From assembly GCF_022095675.1 (NCBI RefSeq), contig NZ_JAHYSG010000027.1, forward strand, positions 1-64,000: a stretch of DNA of 64,000 nucleotides, read 5' to 3'. A program made the translations under genes and the position numbers. The notes beneath the pieces were generated by a model. That model did not search any database, was not told the origin of the DNA, and saw only the letters and a list, made by a program, of their open reading frames with translations. This DNA is from Dactylosporangium sp. AC04546 (lineage in GTDB: Bacteria > Actinomycetota > Actinomycetes > Mycobacteriales > Micromonosporaceae). Below are positions 43,259 through 51,518 of this stretch, piece by piece (the stretch's first letter is position 1; every line of letters begins with the position of its first letter).

Positions 43259-44278
43259 GTGACACTCGAAGTTCCCGAAGGCGGGTTCTGGCCCGCGCCC
43301 GTCATCGAACGGCCCAACGTCTTCCCCATCGAGTGGCGGGTCGAGACGGAGTCGCTGGCCGAGATCTACGAGAAGTCCAAGCGGGTCGCCTGGAACCCCG
43401 CCGACCTTCCGTGGGACCAGCTCAATCCCGACGACTACACCGTGGAGCAGCGGCTTGGCATGATGTACTGGTGGTCGGTGCTGGCCAACTTCGACGCGTC
43501 CGGCCCGGCCGTCTTCGCCCGCGCCACCATCCACGCGTTCGAGCAGCACGAAGAAGACCCGGTGCGCAAGTGCTTCTTCGCCATCACTCGCGACGAGATG
43601 AACCACGAGGAGTGCTGCCAGCGCGCCATCACCCGGCTCTGGCCCGGCGGGCCGGTCGAGTGGACGCCCAAGACGGAGCTGGAGCAGGCCGCGCACAACA
43701 ACATCAGCTGGCTCTACCACAACGGCGGCCGATACTGGACCGGCTACTCCGGCAGCCTGGGTAAGTATCCCCTCGCCGTCATGTTCACCAGCTTCATGAT
43801 GGGGGAGGTGGCCAGCTCCACGCTGTTCAAGGGCATGGCGGACAAGGCGAGCCACCCGCTGTTCCGTGAAGCGTTCCAGCGCATCGGCAGTGACGAGTCG
43901 CGGCACCTGCAGATCTGCATGACCATCCTGGAGAAGGACTGGCCGGGCCTCACGGAGGAGAACAAGGCCCAGATCACCAAGCAACTGCGGGCCGGGTTCG
44001 TGTTCCTGTCCATGGTGCTGTGGGAGCCGCCGGGCCAGTTCTGGGACCTCCCGCCCTACTACCTGGCCAACCACCGGATCCTCATGGACTATGCCCGCGA
44101 GACCGGGCTCGGCGTGCTGTCCTACGACGAGCAGGCGGAGAACTGGCGCCGCGCGCTGGCCTACATCCGGAAGATCATCGAGCGGTGGGGGATCGCGTTC
44201 CCGGCCATTCCGGAGCTCGACCTCGACGGCGTCGAGGTGTCCGACATCAGCGTCGAAGACATCATCCCGGTCTTCTGA
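43259..44278 (+). CDS. Ferritin-like diiron protein, putative oxygenase (R2-like)
   Basis: A 339-residue helical protein with two E-x-x-H motifs, EMNH (113-116) and ESRH (213-216). Additional acidic residues at helix positions include E95 and E183, which together fit a carboxylate-bridged diiron site. The VAWNPADLPWDQL stretch near residue 43 recalls ribonucleotide-reductase R2 and R2-like oxidases. It immediately precedes a ferredoxin/FAD/NAD reductase, the usual electron donor of diiron monooxygenases. It therefore probably hydroxylates or desaturates a substrate in this pathway. No beta, gamma or effector subunit genes are present. The GTG at 43259 follows AAGGAG. Confidence 0.75.
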   Translation: MTLEVPEGGFWPAPVIERPNVFPIEWRVETESLAEIYEKSKRVAWNPADLPWDQLNPDDYTVEQRLGMMYWWSVLANFDASGPAVFARATIHAFEQHEEDPVRKCFFAITRDEMNHEECCQRAITRLWPGGPVEWTPKTELEQAAHNNISWLYHNGGRYWTGYSGSLGKYPLAVMFTSFMMGEVASSTLFKGMADKASHPLFREAFQRIGSDESRHLQICMTILEKDWPGLTEENKAQITKQLRAGFVFLSMVLWEPPGQFWDLPPYYLANHRILMDYARETGLGVLSYDEQAENWRRALAYIRKIIERWGIAFPAIPELDLDGVEVSDISVEDIIPVF

Positions 44279-44279
44279 G

Positions 44280-46463
44280 ATGCCCACCATCCGGCTCCTT
44301 CCCGGCGGGGAGGAGGTGCCCTGCGACCCTGGGCAGTCGATCCTCGAGGCGCTGGAGGACGGCGGCCACGTCCTTCCGAGCGACTGCCGCAACGGCCACT
44401 GCGGCACGTGCAAGACGCGGTGCCTGTCCGGGGAGGTCGACCGCGGGCTCTACATGCCCATGGCGCTCACCGACGAGGAGGCGGACGAGGGCTACCTGCT
44501 CCCGTGTGTCGCCACGCCCGCCAGCGACGTCGTGGAGCTCGCCCACGATACGTCCGGACCGCTGGAGGGGCCGTCGGTCCGGCTGTTCGTGCCGCGCCGG
44601 GACGTGCCGTTCGTCGTCGTGGACAAGCTCGTCCGGACACCATCCATTGTGGAGGTCCGGCTGCGGTCGGTCGGCGAACGGCTGCGGTTCTGGCCGGGGC
44701 AGCACGTCGAGCTCGGACCGCCCGGTGAGTCCGTCACCCGGCAGTACTCGATCGCGAACGCGCCCCGCGAGGACGGCGAGATCAGCCTGCATGTGGCGCG
44801 GGTGCCGGGCGGGACGGTGTCCGGATGGCTGCACGACGAGGTCGAGGTCGGCACCCGGCTCACCCTGTCCGGACCCTACGGTACGTTCGTCGGCGACCCG
44901 GCGATGCGTGGCCCCGTCCTGGCGATCTGCGGCGGCTCGGGGCTCGCGCCGATCCTCGCGCTCACCGACGCCGCCCTGCGCCGTGGGTACCGGGACCCGG
45001 TCACGCTGCTGTTCTCCGCCCGCACCCCCGCCGACGTCTACGCCCGCGGCCTGATCGACTACTGGACGTACCGGTACAGCAACTTCCGCTACGTGCGCAC
45101 GATCACCGACACGGTGGGGCCGGACACCCCGCCACCCACCGGGCTGGTCCCCGAGATCCTGCCCGAGGTGGTGGACGGCCTCGACGACACGCACGTGTTC
45201 ATCGCCGGATCACCCGGCTTCGTGCAGGCGTGTCATCGGGCGGTCCTGGCGCACGGCGCCCGGCCGGAGCGCATCCACCAGGAGCAGTACCTGTCGCAGA
45301 CCGGCGACGCCGCCGCGGCAGCCGTCGGGCCGCGGGCGGCGTCGAGCTCCCGGCGCGCGAGCATCCTCGCCGATCCCGGCTTCGGCGTGCACTTCACCGA
45401 CCACATGGTCACGATGCGCTACGACGCCGCCGGCGGCTGGCGGCCGCCGGCGCTGGTCCCGTACGCCCCGCTGTCGCTCGCACCGTCGGCGATGGTGCTG
45501 CACTACGGGCAGGCGGTGTTCGAGGGCTTCAAGGCCTACCGGCGACCCGACGGCACGATCGCCACGTTCCGGCCGCTGCGCAACGCGGAGCGCTTCGCCC
45601 GGTCGGCCGCCCGGCTGGCGATGCCGCAGCTTCCGGCGGCCGACTTCGTGGCGGCGGCCGACCTGCTGATCCGGGCCGACGCCGGATGGGTGCCCGAGGC
45701 CTACGGCGCAAGCCTCTACCTGCGCCCGTTCCTCATCGCCACCGAGCCCGCGCTCGGCATGCGGCCGGCGCGGGAGTACCTGTTCGCGGTCATCGCCACC
45801 CCGGCGGCGGCCTACTTCGCCGCCGACGCGCGGCCGATCACCGTCTGGCTCAGCGAGCGCTACGTCCGGGCCGCACGGGGCGGCACCGGCGAGGCGAAGT
45901 TCGCCGGCAACTACGCGGGCTCGCTGCTTGCGCAGGCCGAGGCCGCGCGTAAGGGGTGCGACCAGGTCGTGTGGCTGGACGCGACCCACCGTCGCTGGGT
46001 CGAGGAGGCCGGCGGCATGAACCTGTTCTTCGTGTTCGACGACGGCGCCGGCCCGCCGGTCCTGGTCACCCCGCCGCTCGCCGGCACCATCCTGCCCGGG
46101 GTGACCCGCGACGCGGTCATCCAACTGGCCGCCGACTCGGGACTCACGGTGCGGCAACGTCCGATCGATGTCGAGGAGTGGCGCAACCGGGCCGCGGACG
46201 GCTCCCTGCGGGAGGTCTTCGCGTGCGGCACCGCGGCCGTCATCACTCCGGTCGGCCGGGTGCGTGGCGAGTCCGGCGAGTTCACCGTCGGCGACCCGGA
46301 CACGCCCGGGCCGGTGACCGCAGCGCTGCGCACCACCCTGCTCGACATCCAGCACGGCCGCGCGTTCGACCGGCACGGCTGGATGCACCGGATCCCGGCC
46401 CTCGCGCTGCCCACCGCCGTCAACGAAGTGAGGACCCATGTTGGTACTGTTCCTGTGTTTTGA
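44280..46463 (+). CDS. Fusion: [2Fe-2S]-FAD-NAD reductase joined to branched-chain aminotransferase
   Basis: A 727-residue protein with two complete enzymes in one frame. Residues 1-90 are a plant-type ferredoxin with cluster ligands C36, C41, C44 and C76. Residues ~100-340 are a ferredoxin-reductase module with the FAD motif RQYSIAN (154-160) and the NAD motif GGSGLAPI (218-225), the order found in reductases of diiron monooxygenases. After an Ala/Ser-rich linker (343-357), residues ~358-727 form a class IV branched-chain aminotransferase, from RRASILADPGFG to FDRHGWMHR, with PLP lysine K540 in GEAKFAGNYAGSL. ATG 44280 overlaps nothing and follows the diiron stop by one base. I know of no described fusion of this kind. 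Confidence 0.88.
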   Translation: MPTIRLLPGGEEVPCDPGQSILEALEDGGHVLPSDCRNGHCGTCKTRCLSGEVDRGLYMPMALTDEEADEGYLLPCVATPASDVVELAHDTSGPLEGPSVRLFVPRRDVPFVVVDKLVRTPSIVEVRLRSVGERLRFWPGQHVELGPPGESVTRQYSIANAPREDGEISLHVARVPGGTVSGWLHDEVEVGTRLTLSGPYGTFVGDPAMRGPVLAICGGSGLAPILALTDAALRRGYRDPVTLLFSARTPADVYARGLIDYWTYRYSNFRYVRTITDTVGPDTPPPTGLVPEILPEVVDGLDDTHVFIAGSPGFVQACHRAVLAHGARPERIHQEQYLSQTGDAAAAAVGPRAASSSRRASILADPGFGVHFTDHMVTMRYDAAGGWRPPALVPYAPLSLAPSAMVLHYGQAVFEGFKAYRRPDGTIATFRPLRNAERFARSAARLAMPQLPAADFVAAADLLIRADAGWVPEAYGASLYLRPFLIATEPALGMRPAREYLFAVIATPAAAYFAADARPITVWLSERYVRAARGGTGEAKFAGNYAGSLLAQAEAARKGCDQVVWLDATHRRWVEEAGGMNLFFVFDDGAGPPVLVTPPLAGTILPGVTRDAVIQLAADSGLTVRQRPIDVEEWRNRAADGSLREVFACGTAAVITPVGRVRGESGEFTVGDPDTPGPVTAALRTTLLDIQHGRAFDRHGWMHRIPALALPTAVNEVRTHVGTVPVF

Positions 46464-46776
46464 CCGGCCCGGAGACGGCGCCCGGCGCCGCGCCGCGCGG
46501 GCGGAACATCTGCGCTACATGATGGCGCACCAGGACGCCCTGGTGTTCGGCGGGCCGATCGCCGACGAGCCGGGTGGGCCGAGTGTCGGCAGCGTCTTCG
46601 TGCTCGACCTGCCCGACCTGGGCGCCGCGGACCGTTTCCTGGCCGCCGAGCCCTACCACCGGGCGGGCGTGTTCGAGTCGGTGCTGGTGCGGCCGTTCCG
46701 GCAGATGATGCCCGAGCCGGTCGCCGGGCATCTGCAGGCGGAGCTGGACAACGAGCTGGCGGGTGCGACCGGATGA
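46438..46776 (+). CDS. YciI-like (dimeric alpha/beta barrel) protein
   Basis: A 112-residue protein of the YciI/YCII-related family. HLRYMMAHQDALVFGGPI and the closing FLAAEPYHRAGVFESVLVRPF are the recognisable blocks. The family shares the ferredoxin-like fold of muconolactone isomerase, and its reactions are mostly unknown. It overlaps the 3' end of the fusion gene by 26 bases and the start of the MaoC gene by four, so it is a firm part of the operon. It could act on a ring-opened or lactone-type intermediate (speculative). Confidence 0.75.
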   Translation: MLVLFLCFDRPGDGARRRAARAEHLRYMMAHQDALVFGGPIADEPGGPSVGSVFVLDLPDLGAADRFLAAEPYHRAGVFESVLVRPFRQMMPEPVAGHLQAELDNELAGATG

Positions 46777-47246
46777 ACGACACCACTCCGCTGCTGGCCC
46801 GCACCTTCGACGAGCTCGACGTGGGGGAGTGCCAGGTCACCCGCCGCCGCACCCTGACCGAGGCCGACGTGGTCACCTGGTGCGCGTACACCGGCGACAG
46901 CTTCTGGCTGCACACCGACGCGGTCGCCGCCGGCGAGTCCATGTTCGGCCAGCGCATCGTCCCGGGCATCATGGTGTTCGCGTACGCCACCGGCCTGGGC
47001 GTCCCGCCCGGCAGCGCCACGATCCTGGCCAACTACGGCACGGACCGGCTGCGGTACCCGCGGCCGACCCTGATCGGCGACTCGATCCGGCTGGAGATCG
47101 AGGTGGTGGCCAAGGACGAGCGCGACGCCGGGACCGGCATCGTGACGTTTCGCTGGGATGCGGTGAACCAGAACGACGTCACCGTGTGCGCCAGCCAGCT
47201 CAAAGTGCTGATGGCCCGGCGGCCGGCGTCGGGGGCGACCTCGTGA
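46773..47246 (+). CDS. MaoC-like (R)-specific enoyl-CoA hydratase
   Basis: A 157-residue hot-dog-fold hydratase. RTLTEADVVTWCAYTGDSF is the substrate-pocket helix region, and FGQRIVPGIMVFAYATGLG carries the conserved dehydratase segment. The usual Asp/His pair is less evident, with HTDAVAA near residue 50. Single-domain MaoC enzymes hydrate 2-enoyl-CoA or mesaconyl-type esters. ATGA overlap with the upstream gene and GTGA overlap with the hydratase gene downstream indicate coupled expression. Confidence 0.8.
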   Translation: MNDTTPLLARTFDELDVGECQVTRRRTLTEADVVTWCAYTGDSFWLHTDAVAAGESMFGQRIVPGIMVFAYATGLGVPPGSATILANYGTDRLRYPRPTLIGDSIRLEIEVVAKDERDAGTGIVTFRWDAVNQNDVTVCASQLKVLMARRPASGATS

Positions 47247-48025
47247 GCGCCGCGGTCCGGGTCCAGCGCGGGGGCCAGGTCGTGGAGGTGGTCCTGGACC
47301 GGCCGGAGCGGCGCAACGCCCTGCGCGACGAGGACGTCGCCGCCCTGCGGGCCGTCATCGCGGACGTGGCGGTCGACAGTGGCGTCCGGGCGGTACTGCT
47401 GCGCGGTGAGGGCAAGGCCTTCTGCGCCGGGCGTGACCTGTCCACCGCGGACCCGGCCGACGAGGACGGCGGCGAGGTGCTGGACCGGGTCTACAACCCG
47501 CTGGTCGCCGACCTGGCCGCGCTCGCCGTGCCGACCGTCGCCGCCGTGCAGGGTGCGTGCCTGGGTGCCGGCCTGGGACTCGCGCTCGCCTGCGATGTCG
47601 TGCTGGTGGCCGACGACGCCATGCTCGGCTCGCCCTTCGCGCGCATCGGTGCGGTGCTGGACTCGGGCGCGCACCGCTTCCTCGTCGACCGGGTGGGTCC
47701 GCACCGGACGCTCGAGCTGGTCTACACCGGACGGCTGCTGCGCGGCCGCGAGGCGGCGGCCTGGGGACTGGCGAACCGGGCGGTGGCGGGCAGCCGGCTG
47801 CTACCGGTTGCCCGGCAGCTGGTGGAGCAGATCGCCACCGGCCCGACGGCTACCTTCCGGGCGTCGAAACGCCTGGTCGCCGCGATCAGGGACGAGGGCC
47901 TGGCCCTGCCGGACGTCCTCGCGGCCGAGGCCGCCGCCCAGTCGGCGGCCTCCCGCACCGACGACTACGCGGAAGGCATCGCGGCCTTCCAGCAGAAACG
48001 GACCCCCGCCTTCCGTGGTCACTGA
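47243..48025 (+). CDS. Enoyl-CoA hydratase/isomerase family protein (crotonase)
   Basis: A 260-residue crotonase-fold enzyme. LDRPERRNALRDEDV and the oxyanion-hole segments FCAGRDLSTAD and QGACLGAGLGLALACDVVL are clear. At the second acid position the sequence reads FARIGAVLDSGAHRFL rather than the GxxPExG of classical hydratases, which fits isomerase-type members such as the PaaG group. It belongs to the beta-oxidation-like half of the operon. The GTG at 47243 overlaps the MaoC stop. Confidence 0.85.
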   Translation: MSAAVRVQRGGQVVEVVLDRPERRNALRDEDVAALRAVIADVAVDSGVRAVLLRGEGKAFCAGRDLSTADPADEDGGEVLDRVYNPLVADLAALAVPTVAAVQGACLGAGLGLALACDVVLVADDAMLGSPFARIGAVLDSGAHRFLVDRVGPHRTLELVYTGRLLRGREAAAWGLANRAVAGSRLLPVARQLVEQIATGPTATFRASKRLVAAIRDEGLALPDVLAAEAAAQSAASRTDDYAEGIAAFQQKRTPAFRGH

Positions 48026-48060
48026 CGGCCCACGGCGGCGGGGGAGTCAGGAGACACCCC

Positions 48061-49608
48061 ATGCTCATCGCCGAGTACCTGCTCCGTAACGCCCGGAACT
48101 GGCCCAACCGCCTGGCCTACGTGTCCGAGACCCGCCGGTTGACCTGGGGCGATGTCGCCGACCGGAGCCTGCGACTGGCGCACGCCCTGCGCCGGCTCGG
48201 CGTGGGGCCCGGCGACGTGATCGCCTCGATGGCCGAGGACACCCACGAGACGGTCGAGACCTGGTACGCCGCCGCGCTCATCGGCGCGGTCCGGACCGGG
48301 GTCAACGTCCGGTACGCGCCGGCCGAGATGGCGCACGTGCTGGCCGACGCCGGCGCCCGCGTGCTCATCGTCGAGGGCGGGGCGCGCGAATCCGACCTCG
48401 AACGGCTCGACGCATCCCTCCCGGGCCTGCACCATGTCATCGGCTTCGGCCGGCACCGCCAGGCACTGGACTACGAGGCGCTGCTGGCATCCACGCCGCC
48501 GCTGCCCGAGCCGGCGGCCGTGGACCCGGACGCGTGCGCGGCGATCTCGTACACGACCGGATCGACCGGCCGGCCCAAAGGCGTGCGGTGGAGCCACCGC
48601 GGCATCGTCGCGACGCAGGTCAACACCTGGCTGCAGGCCGGCATGCAGCACGACGACGTGTTCCTGCACTGCCTGCCCGCGGCGGGAGTGCCGATCCTGC
48701 TCGCGACCTGGAACGTGGTCAACGGCGCCGCCGTGGTGCTGCACCGCCGCTTCGACGCCGGTCGCGCGCTGGCGCAGCTCGCCGAGGAGCGGGTCACCAG
48801 CGTGCTGTGGGTGCCGACGATGATGAGTGACGTCCTGGCGCATCCCCGGTTCGCGGAATACGACCTCGGCCGGTTACGGCTCGTCATGTACGGCTCGATG
48901 CCGGCCACACCCGCGCTGGTGCGCCGTGCGCTGGAGGGCTTCGGATGCCGGCTGCAGCAGTGGTACGGCTCCACCGAGGCGACCGCCGGCTGGACCAGCA
49001 TCCTGCACCACGAGGACCATCTGGCCGCCCTCGACGGCCGGCCCGAGCTGCTCACCTCGTGTGGCCGCAGCACGCTGCACTGTGCGATGGCGGTGCTCGA
49101 CGAGGCCGGTGACCCGGTGACGGACGGCACGGTCGGCGAGATCTGCGTCCGCGGCGAGACGCTCATGCTCGGCTATCACAACCTGCCCGACGAGACCGCG
49201 GCCGTCCTGCGCGGCGACGGGTGGCTGCGCATGGGCGACCTGGGCTTCCGCGACGCCGAGGGGTACTTCTACCTCGTGGATCGCAAGAACTTCATGATCA
49301 TAACCGGCGGGTACAACGTGTACCCGATGGTGGTGGAGAATGCGCTTGCCGAGCATCCGGCCGTGGCCGAGGTGGCGGTCGTCGGTGCCCCCGACGAGCG
49401 CTGGGGCGAGGTCGTCTGTGCGGTGGTGGTGGCCAGGGCGCCCGTGACCGGCGCGGAGCTCGTCGAGTTCTGCCGGCCGAGGGTGGCCAGCTTCGAGGTG
49501 CCGAAACGGATAGACTTCGTGGATCGGTTGCCCCGCGGTGCGACCGGCAAGGTGCAGAAGCGTGAGCTGCTGGAGCGATACCGGCACGTGGAGCAGCTAC
49601 AGATGTGA
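48061..49608 (+). CDS. AMP-dependent acyl-CoA synthetase/ligase
   Basis: A 515-residue ANL-superfamily ligase that activates a carboxylic acid to its CoA ester via acyl-AMP. The P-loop-like motif is ISYTTGSTGRPKG, the A5 motif WYGSTEATAG, A7 WLRMGDLGF, and the hinge and catalytic lysine motif PRGATGKVQKREL lies at the C terminus. The length is normal. AGGAG precedes ATG 48061 by eight bases. It would supply the CoA ester used by the hydratases and thiolase. Chain or ring specificity is not deducible. Confidence 0.88.
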   Translation: MLIAEYLLRNARNWPNRLAYVSETRRLTWGDVADRSLRLAHALRRLGVGPGDVIASMAEDTHETVETWYAAALIGAVRTGVNVRYAPAEMAHVLADAGARVLIVEGGARESDLERLDASLPGLHHVIGFGRHRQALDYEALLASTPPLPEPAAVDPDACAAISYTTGSTGRPKGVRWSHRGIVATQVNTWLQAGMQHDDVFLHCLPAAGVPILLATWNVVNGAAVVLHRRFDAGRALAQLAEERVTSVLWVPTMMSDVLAHPRFAEYDLGRLRLVMYGSMPATPALVRRALEGFGCRLQQWYGSTEATAGWTSILHHEDHLAALDGRPELLTSCGRSTLHCAMAVLDEAGDPVTDGTVGEICVRGETLMLGYHNLPDETAAVLRGDGWLRMGDLGFRDAEGYFYLVDRKNFMIITGGYNVYPMVVENALAEHPAVAEVAVVGAPDERWGEVVCAVVVARAPVTGAELVEFCRPRVASFEVPKRIDFVDRLPRGATGKVQKRELLERYRHVEQLQM

Positions 49609-50216
49609 ACAAGCGAGGAGCCTTGGGTTTTCCGAAAGCGAGCGTGCGCCAGCCGTACTCTCTGGACGCGATCGTCGACGTCGCGGTCAACGAGTTCCTG
49701 AACCGTGGCTACGACGGCACGTCGATGGATGATCTCGCCCGCGCCGCCGGCATCAGCAAGTCAAGCTTCTACCACCACATCTCGGGCAAGGAGCAGCTGC
49801 TCCGGCTCGGCGTGTCGCGCGCGCTCGACGCCCTCTTCGCCGTGCTCGACGAGCCGGAGGCGACGAGCGGAGCGCATGTCGACCGGGTGCGCCACATCCT
49901 GCGTCGCACGGCAGACGTGATCGTGGACAAGACGCCCGAGGTGGCGCTGCTGATCCGCGTCCGGGGCAACACCGAGACCGAGCGGTGGGCGCTGGAGCGC
50001 AGGCGCGAGTTCGACCGCACGGTGGTCAGGCTCGTGCGCCAGGCGGTCCGCAACGGCGACATTCGCTCCGACGTCGATCCGGCGCTGCTGACGCGGCTGT
50101 TGTTCGGCATGGTCAACTCGGTCGTGGAGTGGTATCAGCCGGGCGGCCGGCAGACCGCACGGCAACTGGCCGACGCGGTGGAGCGCGTCGCGCTCACCGG
50201 CATGCAGGCGACCTGA
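49605..50216 (+). CDS. TetR-family regulator (operon-linked)
   Basis: A 203-residue TetR protein. Its helix-turn-helix is GTSMDDLARAAGISKSSFYHHISGKEQLL (split across residues ~38-66), followed by a helical effector domain. The GTG at 49605 overlaps the ligase stop, so it is made with the operon it probably represses. A strong hairpin follows. It is the first candidate for binding the ACCGAACGTTCGGT-type sites A and B that flank its transcription unit. The ligand is probably an acyl-CoA (inference). Confidence 0.85.
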   Translation: MNKRGALGFPKASVRQPYSLDAIVDVAVNEFLNRGYDGTSMDDLARAAGISKSSFYHHISGKEQLLRLGVSRALDALFAVLDEPEATSGAHVDRVRHILRRTADVIVDKTPEVALLIRVRGNTETERWALERRREFDRTVVRLVRQAVRNGDIRSDVDPALLTRLLFGMVNSVVEWYQPGGRQTARQLADAVERVALTGMQAT

Positions 50217-50254
50217 CGCGCGCCTGACCCCAGCACCTCCGCCCATGTGCGCAT

Positions 50255-50295
50255 CGTGGCGGGAACGGGCCGAACCTCGGCCGGTTCCCGCCACG
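50255..50295. terminator. Strong hairpin after the TetR gene
   Basis: CGTGGCGGGAAC (50255-50266) pairs perfectly with GTTCCCGCCACG (50284-50295). The stem continues inside with GGCCGA/TCGGCC after one mismatch, leaving a three-base loop. TTCCTTT follows. This is the best terminator in the window and separates the first operon from the E1/E2/thiolase operon. Confidence 0.75.
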
Positions 50296-50314
50296 TTCCT
50301 TTGCGGGCAAGGAC

Positions 50315-50344
50315 TTGACGCGGTGTCCGGGACGTGCCGAGAAT
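50315..50344 (+). promoter_or_regulatory. Promoter of the 2-oxo acid dehydrogenase operon
   Basis: TTGACG (50315-50320), 18 bases, GAGAAT (50339-50344). It lies directly upstream of TetR-type operator site B, in the same arrangement as at 43190. Confidence 0.5.
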
Positions 50345-50346
50345 AC

Positions 50347-50370
50347 AACCAACCGTATGTTCGGTCGGTT
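50347..50370. promoter_or_regulatory. TetR-type operator, site B
   Basis: Left half AACCAACCGTAT and right half GTTCGGTCGGTT; nine of twelve positions are symmetric, and the right half is almost identical to that of site A. It ends 20 bases before the E1 alpha start codon and overlaps the predicted transcription start. Confidence 0.65.
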
Positions 50371-50390
50371 ACCTCTGTGCTGGAGTGCCC

Positions 50391-51518
50391 ATGGTCTCGC
50401 GTCAACCTCGGTACGACTCGCCTCCCCACGGACTGGATCTGCTTCCCACCGCCGATCCGCTCCAGCTGCTCGCCCCGGACGGCACGCTGAGCGGCCCCGT
50501 GCCGGCCGACCTCAAGGACGACGACCTGCTGGCGCTGTACCGGTCCATGGTGACCACCCGGCGGGTCGACCGGGAGGCGGTTAACCTGCAGCGGCAGGGC
50601 CAGCTCGGCGCCTACCCGCCCAACCTCGGCCAGGAGGCGGCGCAGGTGGGCCCGGCCTACGCACTGGCCGAGCAGGACTGGCTGTTCCCGGCCTACCGGG
50701 AGCTGGGGGCGATGCTCGTGCGCGGGGTGCCGGCCAGCGCGGTCGCGCATCTGTTCCGCGGCACGTGGCACTCGGCGCACGACCCGGCCGAGCACCGGGT
50801 CGGCCTGCTGTGCCTGCCCATCGCGACCCAGACGCTGCACGCCACCGGCTACGCCATGGGTGCCGCCCTCGACAACGCGCCGACAGCGGTGCTGACCTAC
50901 CTGGGCGACGGGGCGACCAGCGAGGGCGACGCCCACGAGGCATTCAACTTCGCGTCGGTCTTCGACGCGCCCATCGTGTTCGTCATCCAGAACAACCAGT
51001 TCGCGATCAGCGTGCCGCTGCGGCGGCAGACCCGGGCCCACTCGCTGGCCCACCGCGGCGTCGGCTACGGCATCCCCGGCGTCCTCGTCGACGGCAATGA
51101 CGTGCTGGCCTGCTACGCGGCGACGAGCCGGGCGCTGGCCCGCGCCCGCGCCGGAGACGGGCCGACCATCATCGAGGCGGTGACCTACCGGATGGACGGG
51201 CACAGCACCGCCGACGACCCGACCCGGTACCGCACCGCCGGCAGCGTCGAGGCATGGCGCGGCCGCGACCCGATCGAGCGGCTGAGCCGGCTGCTGCGGG
51301 CCCGGGGCCTGCTCGACGACGCGGTGGCCGCGCAGATCGACGACGCCGCGGCAGGGGCCGCGCAGGCGCTGCGTGACGACATCTGGGACGCCGCCGCGCC
51401 GGCGCCTGAGGAGATGTTCGACCACGTCTCCGGCACGCTGACCCCGGCCCAGCGCCGGCAACGCGAACAGCTGCGCGCTGAGCTCGCCGCCGGCTCGGAC
51501 GCGGCGGCCGGCGCATGA
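50391..51518 (+). CDS. 2-oxo acid dehydrogenase E1 component, alpha subunit
   Basis: A 375-residue ThDP-dependent E1 alpha subunit of the branched-chain/pyruvate type. The ThDP motif is GDGATSEGDAHEAFNFA; LGQEAAQVGPAYAL and the phosphorylation-loop region TYRMDGHSTADDP are typical. With E1 beta it decarboxylates a 2-oxo acid and acylates the lipoyl group of E2. The branched-chain type is favoured by the linked aminotransferase. ATG 50391 has TGGAG five bases upstream; an in-frame upstream ATG at 50334 would cover the operator. No E3 gene is in the window. Confidence 0.9.
   Translation: MVSRQPRYDSPPHGLDLLPTADPLQLLAPDGTLSGPVPADLKDDDLLALYRSMVTTRRVDREAVNLQRQGQLGAYPPNLGQEAAQVGPAYALAEQDWLFPAYRELGAMLVRGVPASAVAHLFRGTWHSAHDPAEHRVGLLCLPIATQTLHATGYAMGAALDNAPTAVLTYLGDGATSEGDAHEAFNFASVFDAPIVFVIQNNQFAISVPLRRQTRAHSLAHRGVGYGIPGVLVDGNDVLACYAATSRALARARAGDGPTIIEAVTYRMDGHSTADDPTRYRTAGSVEAWRGRDPIERLSRLLRARGLLDDAVAAQIDDAAAGAAQALRDDIWDAAAPAPEEMFDHVSGTLTPAQRRQREQLRAELAAGSDAAAGA

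Noticed and set aside
45280..45400. Suspected frameshift creating an artificial reductase-aminotransferase fusion
   Set aside because: The frame continues through a linker with no stop or disturbed codon usage, and both halves keep their proper terminal motifs. A frameshift would normally damage one side. Confirmation by resequencing is still listed as a check.
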